A DNA stretch of 7,814 nt from Gammaproteobacteria bacterium. Its GTDB lineage: Bacteria > Aquificota > Aquificia > Aquificales > QOAS01. The notes beneath the pieces were generated by a model, which did not search any database, had not been told where the DNA came from, and saw only the letters and a program-made list of their open reading frames with translations. The stretch covers positions 1-7,814 of the forward strand of contig QOAS01000066.1 in the NCBI GenBank assembly GCA_003972855.1, written 5' to 3'. Of the stretch, positions 1 through 5,161 are shown one piece after another (position 1 is the stretch's first letter; every line of letters begins with the position of its first letter). The translations under genes and the position numbers were made by a program.

Positions 1-363
1 TCAAACTACTTTAGAATTTTTGAGGAAACAAGGGGAGAATTCCTAAGAAATTTGGGTTTCCCCTATTCCCAATTGCGCCAAAGGGGTTACGAAGTCGTCC
101 TCATAGACGCCTACGCCAAATACCTTAGACCGATATTTTACGATGACCTTATCAGGGTGGAACTCAAATTGGAAGAACTCACCAAGGTTAGGTTTTCCTT
201 CTCTTACACCGTGACGGTGGGTAGCGAACTTAAGGCGAAAGGAAAAACGAGTCACTGCGTAGTAAAAAACGGCAAACCGGTAAAAATTCCGAAGGAACTA
301 TACGAGGTTTTGTTTCAAGAATGCTTTAACAATTCTTTAACAGGAGGGAAGTTAAAAACTTAA
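1..363 (+). CDS. YbgC/FadM-like acyl-CoA thioesterase (hotdog fold), 3' part
   Basis: The reading frame is open from the first base, so the gene begins before the window; 120 codons plus a stop are visible. The sequence starts inside the central hotdog helix, with NYFRIFEETRGEFLRNLG matching the 'NYLRYFERARTEWLRxLG' signature of 4-hydroxybenzoyl-CoA thioesterase/YbgC-type enzymes. This is followed by the strand segment PIFYDDLIRVELKLEEL and a final pair of strands ending in KPVKIPKEL. Family members hydrolyse acyl-CoA (or acyl-carrier) thioesters in the cytoplasm; the exact substrate cannot be read from the sequence. The catalytic Asp, just before the visible part in this family, is outside the window. 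A TTG at 52 could be mistaken for a start, but the fold clearly continues upstream of it. The porin gene follows after 4 nt. The family call is fairly secure; the specific reaction is not. Confidence 0.85.
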   Translation, partial: SNYFRIFEETRGEFLRNLGFPYSQLRQRGYEVVLIDAYAKYLRPIFYDDLIRVELKLEELTKVRFSFSYTVTVGSELKAKGKTSHCVVKNGKPVKIPKELYEVLFQECFNNSLTGGKLKT

Positions 364-367
364 AAGT

Positions 368-1567
368 ATGGGAAGGTTTGCTAAAAATCTTTTCTGCGGA
401 CTTTTAGCGGGTGCAACCTTTTTTACTTCTCTCCAAATTTCACTTGCGGATGATTACGAGGAATTGGTAAACCTTTTGATGGAAAAAAAAATCCTTACAC
501 GACAGGAGGCGGAAGCTTTAATTAAAAAACACAGAGAGAGGTTGGCGAAGGAAAAAGAAAACACTTTGGATAAATCGGAAATAAAAAAACTTAAAAAGTT
601 GGTTCAGTTAAAAATTAGCGGAAAAGTATATCTGCACTACGACTATACGGTAAATTCCCCCAAAATTAGCGAAAACGATTACGGGGAGTTTAAAGTTACC
701 CGCGCTTACTTGGAAGTTAGAAAATATTTCGGCAAAGGAAAAGATAACTACTTTAGAACCACCGTAGATGTTTACCAAAATACCGACGGTTCCTATGTGG
801 TAAGGCTTAAATACGCTTACCTCAACTGGAAGATTAACAATTTCCTCGCAACGGAGATAGGTTTAGCCCACCGTCCTTGGATAGATTGGGAGGAACACAA
901 CGGTTGGCTTCACAGGGACGTGGAGAAAACCTTTATAGAGGACTCCGATGGGGCGCACCTTTTAAATTCCGCGGACATGGGTATAGCCCTAAAGGGAAAG
1001 GTGGGTAACTTGGGATACATGTTCGGAATTTACAACGGAGAAGGTTACCACGGTGCGGAAAATGACCAACATTTCGGAAAATCGGTAGAGGGAAGAATAA
1101 ACTACTCTTGGGGAGGGTTAACCACAGCCCTACACTTGGCGTATATAGATAACCAAGACACCGCGGATAAGGTTATAGTTCAACCGTGGATTGGTTTCAA
1201 AAACGATAACTTTTTGGTTGCGTTCCAATACATATACAACGAGGAGAAAAACAAAAACGCACCCGACTATGTTAATACCGGTTTCTCCGTAAACGGAGAC
1301 CTATACCTAAAGAGGTTTGTAGGAAAACCTTTAACCCTCTTTGCAAGATACGGTTATTGGAACTTGGACAAAGACGCGGAAAATAAAACGGACTACACCC
1401 AAGTGGATAGGTGGCAAGTCCTCTTGGGGGCTTCCTACGATTGGAACAAATACATAAAAACCTCTTTGGCTTACAAATATGTGGGATACGATATACCCGC
1501 ACAAAACACGGAAAGTGGCAAAGATTATAAGGACACCATAATGGCGGTTATGCAGGTTAAGTGGTAA
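368..1567 (+). CDS. Outer-membrane beta-barrel porin (phosphate-selective porin O/P-like)
   Basis: A 399-aa exported protein. Residues 1-27 form a signal peptide (basic MGRFAK, hydrophobic core, likely cleavage after SLA before DDY). Residues 28-80 are a charged helical segment (ELVNLLMEKKILTRQEAEALI, then Lys/Glu-rich) like the periplasmic N-terminal segment of several Porin_O_P-type proteins. From about residue 80 (QLKISGKVYLHYDY) to the end, alternating aromatic/polar strands and glycine-rich turns indicate a 14-18-strand barrel. The last residues are MQVKW, and a terminal aromatic residue is the usual signal for the Bam assembly machinery. It probably mediates diffusion of anions or small solutes; the substrate is unknown. 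The ATG at 368 is the only possible start, because the frame is closed by a stop at 353-355. The best Shine-Dalgarno (ggaggg, 343-348) lies 19 nt away, so translation may depend partly on coupling to the thioesterase gene 4 nt upstream. It converges with the rhodanese gene 15 bp downstream, with no clear terminator between them. Confidence 0.82.
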   Translation: MGRFAKNLFCGLLAGATFFTSLQISLADDYEELVNLLMEKKILTRQEAEALIKKHRERLAKEKENTLDKSEIKKLKKLVQLKISGKVYLHYDYTVNSPKISENDYGEFKVTRAYLEVRKYFGKGKDNYFRTTVDVYQNTDGSYVVRLKYAYLNWKINNFLATEIGLAHRPWIDWEEHNGWLHRDVEKTFIEDSDGAHLLNSADMGIALKGKVGNLGYMFGIYNGEGYHGAENDQHFGKSVEGRINYSWGGLTTALHLAYIDNQDTADKVIVQPWIGFKNDNFLVAFQYIYNEEKNKNAPDYVNTGFSVNGDLYLKRFVGKPLTLFARYGYWNLDKDAENKTDYTQVDRWQVLLGASYDWNKYIKTSLAYKYVGYDIPAQNTESGKDYKDTIMAVMQVKW

Positions 1568-1582
1568 TTTTCCTTTCCCCTT

Positions 1583-1942
1583 TTAGGGTCTTTCCAAATT
1601 GGCTAAATCTTCCAAAGAGGCGTTTAAAACTCTCACCTTTTCAAAACCTTTAGTCTTTAGAAAGGCATACGCCAATCCAGCCCTTATTTTACCGGGACAA
1701 AAAACCGCTATCAGCTTATCTTTGGGAAGTTCACCCCAGCGGTCGGGAAGTTCGTTTAACGGAATGTGTATCGCGGGAACTATCTTAACAATGTTTGCCT
1801 CTTCCCTTGAACGGACGTCCAAAATAATAGCTTTACCTTCTTTCCAAGCCCGATAAAATTCGGGTGCGCTTATCTTAAGCTGGCTTGCCAAAAATTCCCT
1901 CGTCTTTTGGCGGAGAATATCCTCCAAGGAGAGTTCTTTCAT
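1583..1942 (-). CDS. Single-domain rhodanese-like protein
   Basis: A 119-aa cytoplasmic protein without a signal peptide. A short N-terminal helical part (KELSLEDILRQKTREFL) precedes a rhodanese domain: AIILDVRSREE carries the conserved Asp-Val-Arg strand end (D42). HIPLNELPDRWGELPKDK fits the middle region, and VFCPGKIRAGLAYAFLKTKGF holds the active-site loop with Cys82 and Arg87. The Cys-x4-Arg spacing is preserved, but the loop reads CPGKIR instead of the common CxxGxR, so the glycine is displaced. Rhodaneses carry sulfur as a cysteine persulfide, in sulfur oxidation, sulfur trafficking or cyanide detoxification; this fits a sulfur-metabolising host but is inference. I start at the ATG at 1942. 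The longer reading to a TTG at 1954 would place that TTG inside the Shine-Dalgarno GGAGG (1948-1952), which sits 5 nt before the ATG. Transcription appears to be driven by its own promoter with an adjacent operator-like palindrome. Confidence 0.85.
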   Translation of the reverse strand: MKELSLEDILRQKTREFLASQLKISAPEFYRAWKEGKAIILDVRSREEANIVKIVPAIHIPLNELPDRWGELPKDKLIAVFCPGKIRAGLAYAFLKTKGFEKVRVLNASLEDLANLERP

Positions 1943-1947
1943 CGTTT

Positions 1948-1952
1948 CCTCC
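1948..1952 (-). promoter_or_regulatory. Shine-Dalgarno of the rhodanese gene
   Basis: GGAGG on the minus strand, 5 nt before the ATG at 1942. It decides the start: an upstream in-frame TTG (1952-1954) overlaps this site and is unlikely to be used. Confidence 0.8.
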
Positions 1953-1960
1953 AAAGTGTT

Positions 1961-1980
1961 GTTAGTTATTAATAACTAAC
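1961..1980. promoter_or_regulatory. Perfect 20-bp palindrome, probable operator
   Basis: GTTAGTTATTAATAACTAAC reads identically on both strands over all 20 bases; pairing stops immediately outside. It lies between the rhodanese promoter (-10 element at 1989-1994) and the rhodanese start codon (1942), beginning at or just after the expected transcription start near 1982. A dimeric helix-turn-helix repressor (ArsR/BigR, MarR or TetR type) bound here would block initiation or early elongation. In the transcript it could also form a short A/U-rich hairpin in the leader, with the Shine-Dalgarno 8 nt beyond. No regulator gene lies next to it in the window, so the binding protein is unknown. The position suggests control of the rhodanese gene; an effect on the divergent Argonaute-like gene, whose start is 107 bp away, is possible but unsupported. 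Confidence 0.7.
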
Positions 1981-1988
1981 CAAGAAAG

Positions 1989-2017
1989 ATTATTTTTTCT
2001 ACCGCTTAAGATGTCAA
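1989..2017 (-). promoter_or_regulatory. Sigma-70 type promoter of the rhodanese gene
   Basis: On the minus strand, a perfect -35 box TTGACA (2012-2017) is separated by exactly 17 nt from AATAAT (1989-1994), which matches 5 of 6 positions of the -10 consensus. The start of transcription would be near 1982, giving a leader of about 40 nt that contains the 20-bp palindrome and the GGAGG ribosome site. Confidence 0.72.
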
Positions 2018-2068
2018 GAAACCTAAAACCGCAACCTTTGAGAAGTCATAACCGAAGCGGGCGAAAAA

Positions 2069-2074
2069 TACAAT
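2069..2074 (+). promoter_or_regulatory. Possible -10 element of the Argonaute-like gene
   Basis: TACAAT matches 5 of 6 positions of the -10 consensus and lies 14 bp before the ATG at 2088. It has no good -35 box at 16-18 nt (the hexamer there is tcataa), and a TTGAGA at 2038-2043 is too far away at 25 nt. If used, transcription would begin near 2081 and leave a leader of only about 6-8 nt, consistent with the absence of a Shine-Dalgarno sequence. This call is weak. Confidence 0.3.
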
Positions 2075-2087
2075 AGTTAATTCCGCT

Positions 2088-3968
2088 ATGGAATATACCA
2101 CTCAGGTTTTTACGGTAAAAAGAATTCACAACATTAGGGATTTCTATTATGAGGTTGAAACCTCCGAAGTTTTATCTTTAACCGATTTAGCCCTCTATTT
2201 GAACGCCATTAGCGAAAATTCCTTCTTTTGGACGGAGGGCAAATATTTACACGCAACCTCCGATGAGGATTGGCTTAATCTCCTACCCCAAGAGGTTAGG
2301 GGGGAAATAAAAACCGTTAGGGAGGTAAAAAAGGGTTATCTATCCCAATCGGAGCTTTCCCGATACACCGCCTTTGCCCTTTTTACCGCGGACTTTAACA
2401 GGGTTTTTTCCCCAAACTTTAAAGCAAACCCCGTTTTTAAAAAGCTAAGGAAGAGAACCAAAGAAGGTTGGAATCTAAGCGGATGGATGAAATTCTTGCA
2501 CGAGCTTTCACTCAACTACAAGTTTGAAAGGGAAGGTATTGAATACCAGATATGGAGATGGTTTGCGATTAATCCTCAAGAGGGGGAATACCTAATTTTT
2601 GCCTTCAAAGGAGGCATTTCTATCAATAAGACCCTAAAGGAGATTTCTCAAAAGTTTGACGGAAAAACCCTCAAAAAGTTTTTCGCCTTCAGGGTAAAGG
2701 GAACTTACAGGGTTGGAAGGTTAAAAGAACTCAAAGGGGAAGAATTAACCCTAACCTTTGACGGGGGTTTTGAAAGCACCGTTCCCACCGAAAAGGTTAT
2801 CCCTATATTCATTCCCCCTCCCGATTGGGGTTGGAGGGAAAAAGACCGCACCCAACTTTTGAAACACCTAAGGCTTAGACCCAAAGTGGTTTGCACCTAC
2901 GAGGAAACCATTACGGAGGTTATAAACAAACTCTTGGAACCCTACATGGTTAAAATTCAAAAAGCGGACCTACGCGGGGAACGAATAGAAACCTCTTCAT
3001 ACCTCGTGGTGGACAACCCTATAGAGGAGAACGGCGTCGGTGAATACATCTTTGAAGAGAGAAAGGTTTACAATGCCCCCTTTGAAAGTTTAAAACTCAA
3101 CTTCGTAGACCTTTGTCTGAAGTCGGAGAAGAACAAAAAACTTCTAAGGGATGCGGAAAAGGACCTTTTGGAAAATCTAAAACTCTTTTTAAAGGACATA
3201 GGGGTTTCTTTGGAGATAAACAGACTAACCTTTGACAAAAAGTTAAAGAAGTTTGACTTAGAGGTGGCGGGGGAGGTAATCCAATTCTTTGAAGAGAACA
3301 AAGGTAGTTTGGAAAATGCTGATTTCAACTTGGTATTAATTCCCTTTGCGGAGTTTGTTACCGAAAACATTTACGCCCTACCGCTGGTGGAGAGGATAAA
3401 GGAAACCTTAAGCGGTTTAAACTACCACCTTCTAACCGACAGGGAGGTAAAGGTCTTTTTCAAAACCCAAAAGGTTGCCACCAAAAGGAGAGTACTGCTG
3501 GAGGTCTTAAGGGAAATCTTTAAGTCCAAAGGGGGAAGCCTATATATCCTTGACGAACCCCTACCTTTTGGAAAGGTGGCAATTGAAACCGAAAAGGGTT
3601 TTGAAATATACAACCTCTTTGGGGAACTTTTGGGAATTGAAAAGGAGTTTACTCCCGAGGAGGAGGATTTACTCGTAACCTTTAACCCCGAAAAGTTGGG
3701 AAAAAATGTGGTTCTCTTAGACGGGTGGACAACCCCTTACGCCCTAAAAGGGGAGGGTAAAAATTGTCAATCCGCGGAAAGGGGTGTAGCCTTTCCCGTA
3801 AATAGCTCCACCTCGGTGGTCGTATTGACTAAGAAAACCCCTTACGATTACAAAACAGCCTTCACCATAAAAGTTGGAGACAATTTGGACACCGCAGAGG
3901 TTGAGAAAACCCTCGTAGACCTCTCAAAGGTGGTAGACTTTCTATCCCTCCAAAAGTTTGGTCTTTAA
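2088..3968 (+). CDS. Divergent, probably catalytically inactive prokaryotic Argonaute-like protein
   Basis: A 626-aa protein with the order of a long prokaryotic Argonaute. An N domain (1-105, including FFWTEGK) is followed by an L1-like strand-helix (about 166-190) and a short PAZ-like beta segment (about 200-243, ending in IPIFIPPP). L2 follows (about 250-340, LLKHLRLRPK), then a MID domain (about 335-485) in which FDLEV..., the ADFNLVLIPF strand and the closing KGGSLYIL match the family pattern. The final PIWI part runs from about 490. Active Argonautes use guide-directed cleavage with a DEDX tetrad. Here the first Asp position reads Glu500 (KVAIETEKG), the second Asp may be Asp545 (VVLLDGW), no glutamate finger is evident and the protein stops before the 'LPxxxHYxxK' segment carrying the last residue. 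PAZ is reduced and PIWI is compact, compared with roughly 700 aa for relatives such as the Aquifex enzyme. The ATG is the only start, because the frame closes at 2049; no Shine-Dalgarno is visible. No effector gene is adjacent. It could bind guides or targets without cutting, but this is unproven. Confidence 0.72.
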   Translation: MEYTTQVFTVKRIHNIRDFYYEVETSEVLSLTDLALYLNAISENSFFWTEGKYLHATSDEDWLNLLPQEVRGEIKTVREVKKGYLSQSELSRYTAFALFTADFNRVFSPNFKANPVFKKLRKRTKEGWNLSGWMKFLHELSLNYKFEREGIEYQIWRWFAINPQEGEYLIFAFKGGISINKTLKEISQKFDGKTLKKFFAFRVKGTYRVGRLKELKGEELTLTFDGGFESTVPTEKVIPIFIPPPDWGWREKDRTQLLKHLRLRPKVVCTYEETITEVINKLLEPYMVKIQKADLRGERIETSSYLVVDNPIEENGVGEYIFEERKVYNAPFESLKLNFVDLCLKSEKNKKLLRDAEKDLLENLKLFLKDIGVSLEINRLTFDKKLKKFDLEVAGEVIQFFEENKGSLENADFNLVLIPFAEFVTENIYALPLVERIKETLSGLNYHLLTDREVKVFFKTQKVATKRRVLLEVLREIFKSKGGSLYILDEPLPFGKVAIETEKGFEIYNLFGELLGIEKEFTPEEEDLLVTFNPEKLGKNVVLLDGWTTPYALKGEGKNCQSAERGVAFPVNSSTSVVVLTKKTPYDYKTAFTIKVGDNLDTAEVEKTLVDLSKVVDFLSLQKFGL

Positions 3969-5159
3969 AAACTCTATTTCCTCCCCTATTTGGGGATTTT
4001 CCCTTTTCAGTTTCTCAATTTTTTTAATGGCGTAAAGCACACTGGTGTGGTCGGAAACTCCGAAAATTTCCCCCACCTTTGCGAGAGGAAGTCCACAAAC
4101 CTGACGGGTTAAATACATTGCTATCTGCCTAATAAGAGATATCTTCCTATTGCGGGTCTTCTTTAGGAGCTTGTTTTTAGAAACTCCGTAAAAGGTGGAA
4201 ACCTCCTTTACAACCTCCTCGGGAGAAACTTGTCTGTATTTTTCCTCCGAGGGTTTTAGGTTCAAACTCTCTTTAGCCTTCAGTTGGGCTATGAAACCCT
4301 CTATTTCCCTCACGTTGTCGCCGGTATTTTGGGCTATGTAGTCAATAATGTTTTGGTCTACGGGTAAACCGTAAATTATTAGTTTCTCCTTGATTATAGC
4401 CTTTTTGGTTATCTCGTCCAGTTTCAGTTCAACCACCAATCCCCCTTCAAAGCGGTTTATAAGCCTATCCATAACATCCCTTAGTTTTTTGGGGTGTCTA
4501 TCGCTGGCTATAACTACCAACTTGTTGTTCTGGTAGAGGTGGTTGAAAATGTTAAAAAACTCCAATTGGGTTCTCTCTTTACCCGCCATAAATTGGATGT
4601 CGTCTATAAGCAGAACATCTACGGTTTTGTAAAAATCCCGCAGGTAACTAAGGGAATTTTCCTTTATAGCGCTAACCACTTCTTCTGCAAAGTCTATGGA
4701 ACTCCTGTAGACAACCTTAAATCCCCTTTCAAGGGCTTTGTTCCCCGTAGCCTGAAGAAGGTGCGTTTTCCCAACTCCAACCCTTCCGTAGATAAATATG
4801 GGGTTATAGGGAATACTCTTTTTGCGGAGGTTTTCAATCGCCACTTGGCACGCCCTTACCGCCAAAAGGTTACCCTTACCGACTATAAAGTTTTTAAAGG
4901 TATATTTGGGGCTAAGTTCAAATATAACATCCTCGGAAGGGGTTAAAACGAGCAGGGAAACCTGAAGTTCCCTCTTTACGAGGGGATATATTTCCTTTAA
5001 AAAGGCGAATTTACAATACTCGTCGGGAACCCGGACTACCACCTTATCTTCATACTCTTCCAACTCCGCCCGCTCCACAACCTCTTTGAGGGCGGGACTT
5101 TCCAATTTATGGTATATCTCCCTCAGTTTTTCCAAAACGGTATCTATCAGTCCGGGCAT
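3942..5159 (-). CDS. dnaA: Chromosomal replication initiator protein DnaA
   Basis: A 405-aa AAA+ ATPase that binds DnaA boxes at the origin, melts DNA and helps load the replicative helicase. Domain I covers about residues 1-82 and is joined almost directly to the AAA+ core (from SPKYTFKNFIVGKGN, 83-97), so domain II is nearly absent, as in other compact thermophile DnaAs. Visible motifs are Walker A GRVGVGKT (125-132), Walker B VLLIDDIQF (182-190), sensor 1 VIASD (216-220), the arginine-finger box DRLINRFEGGL (231-241) and sensor 2 GDNVREIEG (280-288). Domain IV carries the helix-turn-helix FGVSDHTSVLYAIKKI (366-381). This normally reads GGRDHTTV, and the usual Arg is replaced by Ser369. The ATG lies 2 nt after the stop of the upstream 512-aa gene (TAG-CC-ATG) with only weak Shine-Dalgarno options, suggesting translational coupling. 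Its 3' end overlaps the convergent Argonaute-like gene by 27 nt. No dnaN or cluster of DnaA boxes is seen, so this need not be the origin. Confidence 0.98.
   Translation of the reverse strand: MPGLIDTVLEKLREIYHKLESPALKEVVERAELEEYEDKVVVRVPDEYCKFAFLKEIYPLVKRELQVSLLVLTPSEDVIFELSPKYTFKNFIVGKGNLLAVRACQVAIENLRKKSIPYNPIFIYGRVGVGKTHLLQATGNKALERGFKVVYRSSIDFAEEVVSAIKENSLSYLRDFYKTVDVLLIDDIQFMAGKERTQLEFFNIFNHLYQNNKLVVIASDRHPKKLRDVMDRLINRFEGGLVVELKLDEITKKAIIKEKLIIYGLPVDQNIIDYIAQNTGDNVREIEGFIAQLKAKESLNLKPSEEKYRQVSPEEVVKEVSTFYGVSKNKLLKKTRNRKISLIRQIAMYLTRQVCGLPLAKVGEIFGVSDHTSVLYAIKKIEKLKRENPQIGEEIEFLKTKLLEG
3982..4000 (+). terminator. Weak hairpin-plus-T run after the Argonaute-like gene
   Basis: TCCCC-tattt-GGGGA forms a 5-bp stem with a 5-nt loop followed by TTTT, starting 14 nt after the stop at 3966-3968. 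It lies inside the antisense strand of dnaA, where it encodes part of the C-terminus. The stem is short and the T run is interrupted by CCC, so terminator function is doubtful. Confidence 0.22.
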
Positions 5160-5161
5160 GG

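Noticed and set aside
324..342. Direct repeat CTTTAACA at 324-331 and 335-342 before the porin gene
   Set aside because: Short, AT-rich and inside the thioesterase coding end; no promoter or operator logic could be built around it.
52..363. A TTG-started 103-aa version of the thioesterase
   Set aside because: The family signature NYFRIFEETRGEFL is encoded before the TTG in the same open frame, so the gene clearly starts outside the window.
1568..1582. Terminator between the convergent porin and rhodanese genes
   Set aside because: The 15-bp gap is pyrimidine-rich but forms no stem-loop.
1943..1954. Upstream TTG start for the rhodanese gene (123 aa)
   Set aside because: The TTG overlaps the GGAGG ribosome site that serves the ATG at 1942.
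3901..3927. Inverted repeat TTGAGA...TCTCAA as a possible dnaA terminator
   Set aside because: Only 6 bp with a 15-nt loop and no following T run on the minus strand; likely chance within the Argonaute-like coding sequence.
4494..4946. A 150-aa open frame on the plus strand opposite dnaA
   Set aside because: It is a shadow of the dnaA AAA+ region, which has unmistakable motifs on the minus strand; the opposite frame has no domain signature.
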